DNA of 64,000 bases, taken from positions 4,340,001 to 4,404,000 of the forward strand of contig NZ_AP028669.1 in NCBI RefSeq assembly GCF_041154485.1, read 5' to 3'. Positions 19,139 to 28,278 of this stretch are shown here, piece by piece; the stretch's first letter is position 1, and each line of letters begins with the position of its first letter. A program made the translations under genes and the position numbers. This DNA is from Variovorax sp. V93 (GTDB taxonomy: Bacteria; Pseudomonadota; Gammaproteobacteria; Burkholderiales; Burkholderiaceae_C). The notes below the pieces were generated by a model that saw only the letters and a list, made by a program, of their open reading frames with translations, did not search any database and was not told the origin of the DNA.

Positions 19139-20110
19139 TCAGCTGAACTTCTGCATGATGCGAACGAGCTTCTGCCCGTACTGCGGATCGGTGGCGTAGC
19201 CGGCCTTCTGCAGGCCGTGCGCAGCCTCGGCGGGCGTGTCGGCGGCCAGCACGTTGGCGTAGCGCGGATTGCGCGTGATGAATCGGGCGTAGTCGGTGAA
19301 GGCCTCGTCGTAGGACGCGTAGGCCCTGAACTTCGCGCGCACACGCTGCGGTTCGCCGTCCACGTATTCGGTCGTGGTGGTCTCCACCACCGGACCCTTC
19401 CAGCCGCGGTCGGCCTTGATGCCGAACAGGTTGAAGCTCTGGGTGCCGTCGTCGGCGCGGATCTCGCGCTTGCCCCAGCCCGATTCGAGCGCGGCCTGCG
19501 CCAGGATCAGCGGCGCCGGCACGCCGCTGGCCTCGCTCGCCACCTGCGCGGAGCCACCCATGCGCTGCACGAAGCTGTCGACGCTGCCCTGCAGCGAGGC
19601 CACGGCGCCCGCGGCCGAGCGGTCACTGTTGCGCTGGTAGATGCCCAGGTCCACCGATGCGGCCGCTGGCCGGGGCGGCGCGGACTGCAAGGGCGACGAG
19701 CCGAGCGGAATGCCCGACTGCGGCGTGAGAGGAATCCCGGCGCGAGGCGCGAGCGAGATGCCTTCGCTGCCGCTGCCGTCTCCTTCGCCCGAGGGCGCCG
19801 CGCGGCTGAGTTGCGCGAGCATGGCTTCGGCCAGGCCCACGCCGCGCCCCGAGAGGTTCTGCGCGAGCTGCTGGTCGAGCATCGACATGTAGATCTTCTG
19901 GTCGCGGTTCTCGAGCAGCCCGCTCGAAGGCGTGGCCTCGCGCATGCTCTTGAGCACCATGTTCATGAACAGCGCCTCGAACTGCCGCGACACCTGCTTC
20001 AGGCCCTCTTCGGGCGAGCTGCGCACGGTGTAGCGCAAGGCATCGACGCCCTGCACGTCGAGTGCAAGGCGCTGGTCCAGCGCGCCGCTTCTGCTTTCGG
20101 TGATGGCCAT
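19139..20110 (-). CDS. flgJ: FlgJ, rod-cap muramidase
   Basis: FlgJ caps the growing rod and digests peptidoglycan so that the rod can cross the wall. The 323-residue protein is bifunctional. The N-terminal rod-binding part spans about residues 20-105 ([43 protein letters not shown]). A Pro/Gly-rich linker follows, then a glucosaminidase-type domain from about residue 165 with [21 protein letters not shown] (the likely catalytic Glu is residue 209) and [17 protein letters not shown] 20110 lies 8 bases after the flgI stop. It is followed directly by cheW and receptors instead of the usual flgK. Confidence 0.96.
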   Translation of the reverse strand: MAITESRSGALDQRLALDVQGVDALRYTVRSSPEEGLKQVSRQFEALFMNMVLKSMREATPSSGLLENRDQKIYMSMLDQQLAQNLSGRGVGLAEAMLAQLSRAAPSGEGDGSGSEGISLAPRAGIPLTPQSGIPLGSSPLQSAPPRPAAASVDLGIYQRNSDRSAAGAVASLQGSVDSFVQRMGGSAQVASEASGVPAPLILAQAALESGWGKREIRADDGTQSFNLFGIKADRGWKGPVVETTTTEYVDGEPQRVRAKFRAYASYDEAFTDYARFITRNPRYANVLAADTPAEAAHGLQKAGYATDPQYGQKLVRIMQKFS

Positions 20111-20118
20111 GGCGATGC

Positions 20119-21234
20119 TCAGATGATCTCGAGCTCGGCACGCAGCGCGCCGGCGGATTTCATGGCCTGCAGGATCGACACCAGGTCCTGCGGATTGGCG
20201 CCCAGGCTGTTCAGGCCCTTGATCACGTCGGCCAGCGAGGCGCCGCCGCGCACCATCTGCAGCGCGCCGCCACCCTGGTTGATCGAGATCTGCGAGGTCT
20301 GCCCGACCACCGTGGAGCCGCCGGAAAACGCATTGGGCTGGCTCACCACGGGCTCGGTGTTGATGACCACCGAGAGGTTGCCGTGCGCCACCGCGCAGTC
20401 GTTCACACGCACGGCCTGGTTCATGACCACGGAGCCGGTGCGCGCATTGACCACCACGCGCGCGACCGCCTGCGTCGGCGTGACCTCCAGGCTTTCGAGC
20501 CGCGCGAGAAAGCCCACGCGCTGCTGCGCCGCGGGCGCCTGCACCTGGATCACGCGGGCGTCGAGCGCCTGCGCCGTGCCCGCGCCGAACTGCCGGTTGA
20601 TGGCGTCGACCGCCTGCTGCACCGTGCCGAAATCGGAGCGGTTGAGTTCGAGCGTGAACGTGCTGTCGCCGCCCACCGGTGCCTCGACGCTGCGCTCCAC
20701 CAGCGCGCCGGCCGGAATGCGGCCCGAGCCAAGCTGGTTGACCTGTGCCTTGCTGCCGTTGGCCGACGCGCCCGCGCCGCCAACCACCATGTTGCCCTGC
20801 GCGATCGCGTACACCTGCCCATCGACCCCCTTGAGCGGCGTCATCAGCAGCGTGCCGCCGCGCAGGCTCTTGGCATTGCCCATCGAGGACACCGTCACGT
20901 CGATGTTCTGGCCCGGCCGCGCGAACGAGGGCAGCGTGGCCGTGACCATCACCGCCGCCACGTTCTTCAGCTGCATGTTCACGCCCTGCGGAATCGTGAT
21001 GCCCAGCTGCTGCAGCATGTTGTTGAGGCTCTGCGTGGTGAACGGCGTCTGCATCGTCTGGTCGCCCGTGCCGTCGAGCCCGACCATCAGGCCATAGCCG
21101 ATCAGCGGGTTGTCGCGCACGCCCTGGATGCTCGCGAGTTCCTTCAGCCGCTCGGCCTGCGCCGGCGAACACAGGGTGATGGCGCACAGCGCCGCGAAGC
21201 CGATCAACGAACGCACATTGCGGAAAAAATTCAT
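20119..21234 (-). CDS. flgI: FlgI, flagellar P-ring protein
   Basis: FlgI builds the periplasmic P ring around the rod. The 371-residue product has a signal peptide (about residues 1-27, cut after SPAQA), then the invariant start of mature Flg[44 protein letters not shown] and the C-terminal [31 protein letters not shown] are also typical. ATG 21234 has AAGGGA upstream and begins the signal peptide. A frame open through the upstream repeat could add 39 residues starting at an ATG overlapping the flgH stop. That would bury the signal peptide, so I reject it as the main start. Confidence 0.96.
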   Translation of the reverse strand: MNFFRNVRSLIGFAALCAITLCSPAQAERLKELASIQGVRDNPLIGYGLMVGLDGTGDQTMQTPFTTQSLNNMLQQLGITIPQGVNMQLKNVAAVMVTATLPSFARPGQNIDVTVSSMGNAKSLRGGTLLMTPLKGVDGQVYAIAQGNMVVGGAGASANGSKAQVNQLGSGRIPAGALVERSVEAPVGGDSTFTLELNRSDFGTVQQAVDAINRQFGAGTAQALDARVIQVQAPAAQQRVGFLARLESLEVTPTQAVARVVVNARTGSVVMNQAVRVNDCAVAHGNLSVVINTEPVVSQPNAFSGGSTVVGQTSQISINQGGGALQMVRGGASLADVIKGLNSLGANPQDLVSILQAMKSAGALRAELEII

Positions 21235-21254
21235 GGTGGTATTCCCTTTCGTGG

Positions 21255-21348
21255 GATGCCGCGGAACCGGCTTTGCCGGGCCGCTGGCGTCGCCCCCGGC
21301 GAGGGGGTTGGCGTAGCGACACGAAGTGCGCGAAGACTGGGGGTGAGT
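21255..21348 (-). repeat. structured 3'-end repeat, copy A (after flgH)
   Basis: Read with the upstream gene (minus strand), the element starts right after the flgH stop: CACCCCCAG, CGCGCACTTCGTGTCGCT, a CCCCC-TCGCC-GGGGG hairpin, then a compound hairpin. In the latter an outer stem GACGCC(A)GCGG/CCGCGGCATC encloses CCGGC-AAA-GCCGG. One C-A mismatch interrupts the outer stem in this copy. It fills the whole flgH-flgI gap. No T-run follows, so it is not a standard terminator. Confidence 0.85.
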
Positions 21349-21350
21349 CA

Positions 21351-22022
21351 TCAGAACGGCATGACGTTGAGGAAGAAGCGCTGCATCCAGCCCATGTGCT
21401 GGGCCTCGTCGATGTAGCCCTTGGCCGTGTATTCGATGCGCGCATCGGCCACCAGCGTCGAAGGCACGGTGTTGGTTCCCGAGACCGTGCGCGGGTTGAC
21501 CACGCCCGAGAACCGGATGTATTCGGTGCCCTGGTTGATGCCCATCTGCTTCTCGCCGCTGACCAGCAGGTTGCCGTTGCGCATCACGTCCACCACCGTG
21601 ACCGTGATCACGCCGTTGAAGGTGTTGTTGGCGTTTGCACCGCCCTTGGCGTCGAGCTTGTTGCCGCCCGACAGCTTGGCGTCCTGCCCGTCGAGCAGCG
21701 AGCCCAGCAGCTTCGGAATGCCGGCGAAATCGGCAGCCATGCTGCCCGTGCGGCTTGCCGAGGCGCCCGAGTTCTTGCTCGCATTGACCCGCTCGCTGAT
21801 CACGATGGTCAGGATGTCGCCCACGTTGCGCGGCCTGCGGTCCTCGAACAGCGCGCTGCCGCCGGGACCGTCCTGGAAGATCGCGCCGTTGGCGCGCCGC
21901 GGCATCGAAGCCATGCTCTCCGCCCGCGCCGTCATCGGCTGATGCACCAGCGGCTCGCGCGGAACCTGCGCGCAGCCCGCTGCCGCCAACGCCCCCAACA
22001 CCATCCACAGCCCGCGGCCCAT
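21351..22022 (-). CDS. flgH: FlgH, flagellar L-ring lipoprotein
   Basis: FlgH forms the outer-membrane L ring. The mature part carries the family blocks [76 protein letters not shown] and [32 protein letters not shown]. With ATG 22022 the 223-residue product begins [17 protein letters not shown], a lipoprotein signal with lipobox AAGC. A longer frame starts at an ATG overlapping the flgG stop (22124) but would be encoded by the intergenic repeat and displace the lipobox to residue 50. The ribosome binding site before 22022 is poor, so coupled initiation at 22124 cannot be excluded. Confidence 0.93.
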   Translation of the reverse strand: MGRGLWMVLGALAAAGCAQVPREPLVHQPMTARAESMASMPRRANGAIFQDGPGGSALFEDRRPRNVGDILTIVISERVNASKNSGASASRTGSMAADFAGIPKLLGSLLDGQDAKLSGGNKLDAKGGANANNTFNGVITVTVVDVMRNGNLLVSGEKQMGINQGTEYIRFSGVVNPRTVSGTNTVPSTLVADARIEYTAKGYIDEAQHMGWMQRFFLNVMPF

Positions 22023-22028
22023 TCCAGG

Positions 22029-22120
22029 GACACCGCGGAACCGGCTCTGCCGGGCCGCCGGTGTCGCCCCCGGCGAGGGGGTTAGCGCAGCGACACGAAG
22101 TGCGCGAAGACTGGGGGAGG
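22029..22120 (-). repeat. structured 3'-end repeat, copy B (after flgG)
   Basis: This has the same element and orientation as copy A, beginning directly after the flgG stop. The outer stem here is GACACC(G)GCGG/CCGCGGTGTC, fully paired around CCGGC-AGA-GCCGG. It lies between flgG and the probable flgH start, so flgH is flanked by two direct copies. Confidence 0.85.
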
Positions 22121-22903
22121 TCATAACTGCGCCAAACGCTGCAGCATCTGGTCCGAGGTCTGGACCGCCTTGCTGTTGATCTCGTAGGCGCGCTGCGTGG
22201 CGATCATGTTGACCAGCTCCTCGACCACGTTGACGTTCGAGGCCTCCACATAGCCCTGGCTCAGGATGCCCGCGCCGTCGATGCCGGGGTTGACCTGGTT
22301 CGGCGCGCCGGAGGCATCGGTTTCCGCATAGAGGTTCTCGCCCTTGCTCTGCAGGCCGGCCGGGTTCAGGAAGGTGGCCAGCTGCAGCTGCCCGACCTGC
22401 ACCGTGTTGGTCTGCCCCGCCTGCGTGATCGACACGATGCCGTCGCGGCCGATGGTCAGGCTGGTGGCGTTGGCGGGCAGCGTGATCGCCGGCTGCACCG
22501 GGAAGCCGCTGGCCGTGACGAGCTGGCCGTCGCGGTCGGTCTGGAACGAGCCGTCGCGCGTGTACGAGGTGGTGCCATCGGGCATCAGCACCTGGAAGAA
22601 GCCGCCGCCGTTGATGGCCACGTCCGTCGGCTTGTCGGTCTTGGTGAGGTTGCCCTGCGAGTGGATGCGCTCGGTCGCGACCACGTGCACGCCGGTGCCC
22701 ACCTGCAGGCCCGACGGCAGCCGGGTCTGGTCCGAGGTCTGGCCACCGACCTGGCGCAGGTTCTGGTACATCAGGTCCTCGAACACGGCGCGGCTTCGCT
22801 TGAAGCCCGTGGTGCCGACGTTGGCGAGGTTGTTCGACACCACGTCGAGTTGGGTCTGCTGGGCATCCAGGCCGGTCTTGGCGATGTAGAGCGAGCGCAT
22901 CAT
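22121..22903 (-). CDS. flgG: FlgG, distal rod protein
   Basis: FlgG is the main component of the distal flagellar rod. The 260-residue product, the usual length, starts [47 protein letters not shown] and ends with the conserved [36 protein letters not shown]. Between them lie the rod/hook D1-domain segments such as [24 protein letters not shown]. The start is the first of two adjacent ATG codons. It follows flgF by 41 bases, and its stop overlaps an ATG (ATGA) at the border of repeat copy B. Confidence 0.97.
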   Translation of the reverse strand: MMRSLYIAKTGLDAQQTQLDVVSNNLANVGTTGFKRSRAVFEDLMYQNLRQVGGQTSDQTRLPSGLQVGTGVHVVATERIHSQGNLTKTDKPTDVAINGGGFFQVLMPDGTTSYTRDGSFQTDRDGQLVTASGFPVQPAITLPANATSLTIGRDGIVSITQAGQTNTVQVGQLQLATFLNPAGLQSKGENLYAETDASGAPNQVNPGIDGAGILSQGYVEASNVNVVEELVNMIATQRAYEINSKAVQTSDQMLQRLAQL

Positions 22904-22944
22904 GGCGAAAAAATCCTTGGAAAGTTTGGGAGTGGGACGCGGGC

Positions 22945-23691
22945 TCAGCCGTACGCCAGCAGCTTGTTGGCCGACTGCGCGTTCTCGTCCGCGCTGCGCA
23001 TCGACTTCATCTGCATCTCGAAGCTGCGGGCGTTGGCGATCATGGCCACCATGGCCTCCACGCCATTGACGTTGCTGCCCTCGACCGCGCCGGTGGTCAC
23101 GCTCACGGCCGCATCGGGCTCGGCCGGCGGCAGGCCCTCGCGCATGCGAAAGAGGCCGTCGGCGCCGCGCACCAGGTCGGCCACGGGCGGGTTGACCAGC
23201 TTCAGCCGGCCCACCTCGGCAATGCCGATGGCCGGGTCGCCGGCGCCGCGTGCGGTGACCAGGCCGTTGGCGGCGATCGCGACGGTGGAGCCGGGCGGCA
23301 CCACCAGCGCGCCGGCATCGCCGGCCACGGGCAGCGAGCCCATGGTCGTGAGCTGGCCTTCGGCGTTCACCTGCAAATTGCCCACGCGGGTGTAGGCCTC
23401 GCCGCCGTCGGGCGTCTGCACCGCGAGCCAGCCGTCGCCGTGGATGGCGACATCGAGCGCGCGGCCGGTTTCCGTGAGCGGACCGTGGCTGAAGTCGGCG
23501 CCGGGCGTGGTGGCAACCACGTAAGCGCGCGTGGGTGCTTGCGTGCCACCGGTCACCGGCACGGCGCGAAAGCTGTTGATCTGCGCGCGGAACCCGGGCG
23601 TGGAGGCGTTCGCCATGTTGTTGGCGACCGAGGCCTGCTGCTCCATGGCCTGCTTGGCGCCGCTCATCGCGACATACAGCATGCGGTCCAT
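22945..23691 (-). CDS. flgF: FlgF, proximal rod protein
   Basis: FlgF is a proximal rod component. The 248-residue product begins [46 protein letters not shown], the rod-family N-terminal helix and loop. It has [30 protein letters not shown] in the middle and ends [39 protein letters not shown]. The gap to flgE is 7 bases, so cotranscription and probably coupled translation are expected. Confidence 0.97.
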   Translation of the reverse strand: MDRMLYVAMSGAKQAMEQQASVANNMANASTPGFRAQINSFRAVPVTGGTQAPTRAYVVATTPGADFSHGPLTETGRALDVAIHGDGWLAVQTPDGGEAYTRVGNLQVNAEGQLTTMGSLPVAGDAGALVVPPGSTVAIAANGLVTARGAGDPAIGIAEVGRLKLVNPPVADLVRGADGLFRMREGLPPAEPDAAVSVTTGAVEGSNVNGVEAMVAMIANARSFEMQMKSMRSADENAQSANKLLAYG

Positions 23692-23698
23692 GGGCGGC

Positions 23699-24913
23699 TC
23701 AGCGGATGTTGATCAGGGTCTGGACGACCTGATCCTGCGTCTTCACCGTCTGCGCATTGGCCTGGTAGCTGCGCTGCGCAACGATCAGGTTGACGAGTTC
23801 GGAGGTCAGGTCGACGTTCGATGCCTCCAGCGCGCCCGAGGCGAGCGAGCCCTGCTTGGTGCCCGCGCCCGGCGTGCCGGTGAGCGGCTGGCCCGAGGCC
23901 AGCGTTTCGCCCCAGACGTTCTCGCCCATCGGCTCCAGGCCGTTGGGATTGGCGAAGGAGGTCAGCACCACCTGGCCCATCAGCGTGGTCTGTTCGTTGG
24001 AGAACTTGCCGGTGATGGTGCCGTCGGGGTTGATCGAGAACGAGGTCAGCGTGCCGGAGGTGTAGCCGTCCTGCTTGAGCGTCTTGATCTCGTTGACGTT
24101 GCCGAACTGCGTGGTGCCCGAGAGGTCGACCGTGGCGTTGAGCGCCACCGAGCCGTTGCCGAAGTTCATGGCGGGCAGCGTCAGCTTGCCGCCGGCGGGC
24201 GTGAGCAGGTTGCCGTTGCCGTCGAAGCTCATCGTCGAGATCGGCGCGCCGCCATTGAGCGCGCTGCCGTCGGCCGCGCCATACACGTCCCAGGCATTGG
24301 CGCCGGTCTTCACGAAGAACACGCCGAGCTCATGCGGATTGCCGAGCGAATCGAACACCGGGCCGAGCGCATTCGAATAGTTGAAGGTGGCCGAATCGGT
24401 CGCGGAGAACGGCGTCTTGGTGGGCACCGTGCCGCGCGCGTCCAGGTTGAAGGTGGCGTTGATGGCGGTGGTCGCCTTCGGGCTCATGGCCGTGGTCTGG
24501 ACCTGCAGCGGGCCCGGCGTGCCGCCGTCGAGGCCGCCGGTGGCGGATACGCCGTAGCCCGTCAGGCGCAGGCCGGCGGCGTTGACGATGAAGCCGTCCT
24601 TGTCGCGCGTGAACTGGCCATTGCGCGAATACATCACCTCGCCGCTCGGGCTGCTGAGGCGGAAGAAGCCGTCGCCGTTGAGGATCGCCACGTCCAGCGG
24701 CCGGCTGCTGGTCTGCACCGAGCCCTGCGTGAAGTTCTGCACGATGCCCGACACCGCCACGCCCAGGCCGACGCGCGAGCCTGCATACACGTCCTGGAAG
24801 GTCGCCGCGCCCGACTTGAAGCCGACCGTGCCGGAGTTGGCGATGTTGTTGCCGATGACGTCCAGGTTGGCGGCGGCTGCGGACAGGCCGCTGATGCCTT
24901 GGGAAAAGCCCAT
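23699..24913 (-). CDS. flgE: FlgE, flagellar hook protein
   Basis: FlgE polymerises into the hook. The 404-residue product starts MGFSQGISGLSAAAANLDVIGNNIANSGTVGFKSGAATFQDVYA, contains the FlgE core (RNGQFTRDKDGFIVNAAGLRLTGYGV) and ends with the conserved DLTSELVNLIVAQRSYQANAQTVKTQDQVVQTLINIR helix. AAGGA lies 7 bases before the ATG. The 92-base gap to flgD upstream shows no obvious promoter or hairpin. Confidence 0.97.
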   Translation of the reverse strand: MGFSQGISGLSAAAANLDVIGNNIANSGTVGFKSGAATFQDVYAGSRVGLGVAVSGIVQNFTQGSVQTSSRPLDVAILNGDGFFRLSSPSGEVMYSRNGQFTRDKDGFIVNAAGLRLTGYGVSATGGLDGGTPGPLQVQTTAMSPKATTAINATFNLDARGTVPTKTPFSATDSATFNYSNALGPVFDSLGNPHELGVFFVKTGANAWDVYGAADGSALNGGAPISTMSFDGNGNLLTPAGGKLTLPAMNFGNGSVALNATVDLSGTTQFGNVNEIKTLKQDGYTSGTLTSFSINPDGTITGKFSNEQTTLMGQVVLTSFANPNGLEPMGENVWGETLASGQPLTGTPGAGTKQGSLASGALEASNVDLTSELVNLIVAQRSYQANAQTVKTQDQVVQTLINIR

Positions 24914-25005
24914 GATCGAATCCTTGTTTCAGTGCAATGAAGAAGAAGAAATGGCCTGCGGCGCACGGGCCGCTGCCGATGAGGAAGACAGCACGCGGCA
25001 GCTGC

Positions 25006-25692
25006 TCAGAGGAACATGCGCACGTCGGCCAGGCCGATGCTCTGGCCCGACATGAGTTCGAGCGTGACGCCGCTGGCGCCCTGCTTGACGGCGGCCACTT
25101 GCGAGAAGACCAGCGAAGTGGCCTCCACGCGCGTGCCGTTGTTGGCAGCCGAGACACTGAAGCTGTAGGCGCCCGCCGGGGCCGTGGAGCCGTCGTCGGC
25201 CTTGCCGTCCCAGCTGACGGCATTGACGCCTTCGGTCATCGGGCCGAGCGTCAAGGTGCGCACGGTGTTGCCCGCGGCATTGACGATCTTCACTTCGACG
25301 GTGCCGGCGGTGGCCGGCAGCTGCACGGCAAAGGGCACGGCCGCCGGCGCCTCGCCGGCCTTCGGCTCCGCGGCGGCGATGGTGTTGCCGGGCGACAGCA
25401 CGTTGTAGCCAATGAGCGATGCCGCCTGCAGCACCTGGTTGGCGCCGGTCTGGTTCACCAGTCCGCTGAGCGCGGTGTTGAGGCGCTCGATGCCGCTCAC
25501 GGTGCTCATCTGCGCGAGCTGCGAGGTGAGCTCGGCGTTCTCCATCGGGTTGAGCGGGTCCTGGTTGTTGAGCTGCGTCACCAGCAGCTTCAGGAAGCGC
25601 TGCTCGCTGTCCGCTCCCGAGACGTTGCCGGCGCTCGACGCCGCGGTGGCTGCGTTGAGCCCGGAGATGGAAGAGGTGTCGGAGATGGCCAT
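25006..25692 (-). CDS. flgD: FlgD, hook-capping scaffold protein
   Basis: FlgD caps the growing hook and is lost at completion. The 228-residue product has the N-terminal scaffold signature QRFLKLLVTQLNNQDPLNPMENAELTSQLAQMSTVSGIERLN (about residues 30-72). A FlgD Ig/Tudor region follows, with EVKIVNAAGNTVRTLTLGP, VNAVSWDGKADDGSTAPAGAYSFSV and the C-terminal GVTLELMSGQSIGLADVRMFL. It lies between flgC (23-base gap) and flgE in the standard order. Confidence 0.97.
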   Translation of the reverse strand: MAISDTSSISGLNAATAASSAGNVSGADSEQRFLKLLVTQLNNQDPLNPMENAELTSQLAQMSTVSGIERLNTALSGLVNQTGANQVLQAASLIGYNVLSPGNTIAAAEPKAGEAPAAVPFAVQLPATAGTVEVKIVNAAGNTVRTLTLGPMTEGVNAVSWDGKADDGSTAPAGAYSFSVSAANNGTRVEATSLVFSQVAAVKQGASGVTLELMSGQSIGLADVRMFL

Positions 25693-25715
25693 GGTTCTTG
25701 TTGGGATGTGGGGGT

Positions 25716-26132
25716 TTACTGGCCGATGCTCAGCGTCTTGACCATCAGCGTCTTGGCGGTGTTGAGCACCTCGACGTTGGCCTGGTAGCTGCGCGAGGCG
25801 GAGATCATGTTGGTCATCTCCTCGACCACGTTGACGTTGGGCATGGCCACGTAGCCCTTGGCATCGGCATGCGGGTTCTTCAGGTCGAAGACCATCTTCA
25901 GCGGCGAGGGGTCCTCGATGACGCCGGCCACCTTCACGCCGCCGATGTCCTGCTGGCCCGAGGCAGCCACTTCGAAGACCACCTGCTTGGCGCGGTAGGG
26001 CTTGCCGTCGGGGCCGGCCACGCTCTCGGCGTTGGCGAGGTTGCTGGCCGTCACGTTCATGCGCTGCGACTGCGCGGCCATGGCGGAGCCCGCCACGCTG
26101 AAGATGTTCATGGATGCGCCGGGATGGGGCAT
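25716..26132 (-). CDS. flgC: FlgC, proximal rod protein
   Basis: FlgC is a proximal rod protein. The core [47 protein letters not shown] and the C-terminal [38 protein letters not shown] are diagnostic. Two starts compete: ATG 26132 gives 138 residues with a short MPHPGAS extension and has a strong GAGGAG 7 bases upstream; ATG 26111 gives 131 residues but lacks a good site. I take 26132. Enteric FlgC (134 residues) also has a few residues before the NIF motif. flgB lies 15 bases upstream. Confidence 0.95.
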   Translation of the reverse strand: MPHPGASMNIFSVAGSAMAAQSQRMNVTASNLANAESVAGPDGKPYRAKQVVFEVAASGQQDIGGVKVAGVIEDPSPLKMVFDLKNPHADAKGYVAMPNVNVVEEMTNMISASRSYQANVEVLNTAKTLMVKTLSIGQ

Positions 26133-26147
26133 GTGCGGCTCCTCTTC

Positions 26148-26558
26148 TTATTGCGCCGCGGAGAGCAGCGACTTGATCTTGGCGCCGACCACCGTGAGAT
26201 TGGCTTCGTAGCGCAGCGCGTTGTCGGCGAAGTTGATGCGCTCGGCATCCATCTCGACCGTGTTGCCGTCGATGCTGGCCTGGCTCGGCACGCGGTACAG
26301 CAGGTCGCGCTCGGGCATCGAGGGCAGCGCATCGGCCTGGATGTGGCGCGCCGACGTGGCGGCCATCTGCACCGGCTGCTGCGCCGCGCGGCCGTGCTCG
26401 ACCGCCTGCGTCAGGCGGCTCGCGAAATCGAAGTCACGCGCCTTGTAGTTGGGCGTGTCGGCGTGGGCGATGTTGGCGGCCAGCACTTCCTGGCGCTGCG
26501 TCCGAAGGTTCAGCGCTTCGCGGTTGAAGCGAAGCGCCGCATCCAGCTTGTCGATCAT
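26148..26558 (-). CDS. flgB: FlgB, proximal rod protein
   Basis: FlgB is the first proximal rod component. From ATG 26558 the product has 136 residues: MIDKLDAALRFNREALNLRTQRQEVLAANIAHADTPNYKARDFDFA, a clear FlgB N-terminus with the ANIAxADTPNYKARD motif. It ends TVEMDAERINFADNALRYEANLTVVGAKIKSLLSA. The frame extends upstream to 26663 but that part is intergenic. GGAA precedes the ATG. It heads the flgB-J operon and is divergent from flgA across 166 bases. Confidence 0.96.
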   Translation of the reverse strand: MIDKLDAALRFNREALNLRTQRQEVLAANIAHADTPNYKARDFDFASRLTQAVEHGRAAQQPVQMAATSARHIQADALPSMPERDLLYRVPSQASIDGNTVEMDAERINFADNALRYEANLTVVGAKIKSLLSAAQ

Positions 26559-26724
26559 GTGTTTCCATCTTTCGAGGCGTCGCGTCCCTGGCGGGGCATG
26601 GCGACAGATGGAAAGCGAGTCTATGCATGCACTGCGTTCGCAATGGCCCGAACAAAGGGGCATTTGGCGTGCACTTCGAATCTTCGGATCGGGTGCGCCT
26701 TCCTAGAATTGCCGGGCACCCATC
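26559..26724. promoter_or_regulatory. divergent flgB / flgA control region
   Basis: These 166 noncoding bases separate the flgB and flgA starts and must hold the promoters for both operons. On the + strand a TAGAAT (26704-26709) is a plausible -10 for flgA, with no good -35. I find no sigma28 (GCCGATAA) or clear sigma54 (GG-N10-GC) element here, so these operons are more likely controlled by sigma70 plus an activator such as FlhDC. That last point is an inference. Confidence 0.5.
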
Positions 26725-27438
26725 ATGGAAAAAATCTCCTGTCGCCCGCACCGCCTGAAGCTCGTGCTGCCAGCCCTGGCGGCGGGGTTGAGTGCGGCGA
26801 TGTGCGTGGCCGCGGCGCCGCTCGCGGGCGATGCGCGCGCCGCCGTCGACCGGCTGCTGCAGGCCCAGGCCACCGGACTGCCGGGCAAGGTCGCCATCCG
26901 CGTCGAGGCGCCGGCATCGGGTCCGCTGCCGGCCTGCGATGCGCTCGAGGCCTTCCTGCCGCGCGGTGCCGCGGCGTGGGGCCGGGTGTCGGTGGGCCTG
27001 CGCTGCCATTCGGAGCTGAAGCCCTGGACGCGCTATGTGCTGGCCCATGTCGCGGTCGAGGGGCGCTACCTGGTGGCCGCGCGCAACATCGATACCGGCC
27101 AGGCCCTGTCTGCGGGCGACTTCACCGTCCGCGACGGCGATCTCAGCGCGCTGCCGCGCTCGGTCGTGACCGACGCCGCCGAACTGCAGGGCGTGGTGGC
27201 CGCCAACCGCATCGCGGCCGGCGCGCCGCTCCGGCGCGAACTGATGCGCGGCGTGGCCGTGATCCAGCAGGGCCAGGCCATCAAGGTCGTTGCCGAAGGC
27301 CCGGGCTACGTCGTCAGCACCGAAGCGCGGGCGATGACCAGCGCCAGCGCGGGCGCGGCCGTGCGGGCCAGGACCGTGGACGGCCGCATGGTCAGCGGCG
27401 TGGCCGACGGGGAAGGCCAGATCCGCCTGCCGCAGTAG
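26725..27438 (+). CDS. flgA: FlgA, P-ring assembly chaperone
   Basis: FlgA is a periplasmic chaperone that helps FlgI form the P ring. The 237-residue protein has a signal peptide (about residues 1-32, cut near VAAAPLA). The C-terminal SAF domain follows, with YLVAARNIDTGQALSAGDFTVRDGDLSALP, GVVAANRIAAGAPLRRELM, VIQQGQAIKVVAEGPGYVVSTEARAMTSASAGAAVRARTVDGRMVSGVA. The last block is the family's strongest signature. flgM follows after 82 bases with its own promoter. Confidence 0.95.
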   Translation: MEKISCRPHRLKLVLPALAAGLSAAMCVAAAPLAGDARAAVDRLLQAQATGLPGKVAIRVEAPASGPLPACDALEAFLPRGAAAWGRVSVGLRCHSELKPWTRYVLAHVAVEGRYLVAARNIDTGQALSAGDFTVRDGDLSALPRSVVTDAAELQGVVAANRIAAGAPLRRELMRGVAVIQQGQAIKVVAEGPGYVVSTEARAMTSASAGAAVRARTVDGRMVSGVADGEGQIRLPQ

Positions 27439-27467
27439 CCGCATTCATGCCCCGATGCGCACTGCCC

Positions 27468-27494
27468 TAAAGTTCTGGCCCGAACTGCCGATAC
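27468..27494 (+). promoter_or_regulatory. sigma28 (FliA) promoter of flgM
   Basis: TAAAGTTC (27468-27475), an 11-base spacer, then GCCGATAC (27487-27494). This matches the sigma28 consensus TAAAGTTT-N11-GCCGATAA at seven of eight positions in each box with perfect spacing. It lies between flgA and flgM, 26 bases before the TTG start. It gives flgM a late promoter, the usual autoregulatory arrangement for the anti-sigma28 factor. Confidence 0.88.
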
Positions 27495-27520
27495 ATCAGG
27501 CAGCCCTTTGAGGAACCATC

Positions 27521-27817
27521 TTGAAAATCGATCCATTCGCCCCTTCGGCCACACCGCTCCCCCGAACGAACAAGGGCGCAGCGTCCTCGCCCGCCAGCGG
27601 CACCGATGCCGTCCAGGGCGGCAGGAACGCGGTGAAGCTCTCGTCGGCCCAGGTGCATTCGATGCCCGAGGCGCCCAATTCCGACTTCGATGCGGCGCGC
27701 GTTGCCTCGATCCGCGAGGACATCCGGGCCGGGCGCTACGAAATCCACCCCGACCGCATCGCGCGCGGCCTGCTCGCCAGCGTGCGCGACCTGCTCCACG
27801 AAAACGGAAAGCTCTGA
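27521..27817 (+). CDS. flgM: FlgM, anti-sigma28 factor
   Basis: FlgM binds and inhibits sigma28 until it is exported through the finished hook. The 98-residue protein begins MKIDPFAPSATPLPRTNKG and has a low-complexity, probably unfolded N-terminal half. The C-terminal half carries the sigma28-binding segment DFDAARVASIREDIRAGRYEIHPDRIARGLLASVRDLL, typical of FlgM. The start codon is TTG at 27521, with GAGG 7-8 bases upstream. No ATG lies near in frame, so a weak start may limit its synthesis. flgN follows after 5 bases. Confidence 0.93.
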   Translation: MKIDPFAPSATPLPRTNKGAASSPASGTDAVQGGRNAVKLSSAQVHSMPEAPNSDFDAARVASIREDIRAGRYEIHPDRIARGLLASVRDLLHENGKL

Positions 27818-27822
27818 ACGCC

Positions 27823-28269
27823 ATGCTGGTTCACCTGTTGGCCGAAAAAGCCTGTGTCGAGGAATTCCTGTCGGTGCTGGAGCAGGAGGCGCAGGCCATG
27901 AAGAACGGCCTCTTTGCCGAGCTGCCCGTGATTACCGGGCGCAAGGCCGGCCTGCTCGACCGCCTGGCGGCACTCGACCAGGCGCGCGAATCGGCCCAGG
28001 TGGCGCGGGGTTTCGAGCCCGGGCGCCCGGGTGCCGATGCCGCCGCCGCGGCAGACGGCGAGGCCTCGCTCGCCGCCTGGACAGCGCTGGTCGAACTGGC
28101 GCAGCAGGCCAAGGCCAGCAACCGCCGCAACGGTGCCATGGTGTACAGCCAGCTCGATTTCACGCAGAACGCGCTGCACTACCTGCAGGCCGGCGCGCAG
28201 CCCTTCTACGGGCCGGACGGCATCCGCAAGGCCGCCAGCGCCGCGGGAACGCGGCTCGCGGTGGGCTGA
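27823..28269 (+). CDS. flgN: FlgN, chaperone for FlgK and FlgL
   Basis: FlgN is the export chaperone for the junction proteins FlgK and FlgL. From ATG 27823 the protein has 148 residues, mostly helical: EKACVEEFLSVLEQEAQAMKNGLFAELPVITGRKAGLLDRLAALDQ is the characteristic N-terminal coiled-coil. The C-terminal QAKASNRRNGAMVYSQLDFTQNALHYLQ and FYGPDGIR segments are usual in beta-proteobacterial FlgN. It is coupled to flgM (5-base gap) and converges with the Crp/Fnr gene 9 bases away. Confidence 0.9.
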   Translation: MLVHLLAEKACVEEFLSVLEQEAQAMKNGLFAELPVITGRKAGLLDRLAALDQARESAQVARGFEPGRPGADAAAAADGEASLAAWTALVELAQQAKASNRRNGAMVYSQLDFTQNALHYLQAGAQPFYGPDGIRKAASAAGTRLAVG

Positions 28270-28278
28270 ACCGCGAAC

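Noticed and set aside
21255..21348. Repeat element considered as a Rho-independent terminator.
   Set aside because: The hairpins are strong but none of the copies has a following T-run, and two copies lie inside an operon whose downstream genes must be expressed.
22023..22124. Extended FlgH starting at the ATG overlapping the flgG stop.
   Set aside because: The extra 34 residues are encoded by the intergenic repeat and would move the lipobox cysteine to residue 50, unlike FlgH lipoproteins. It is noted only as a possible coupled start.
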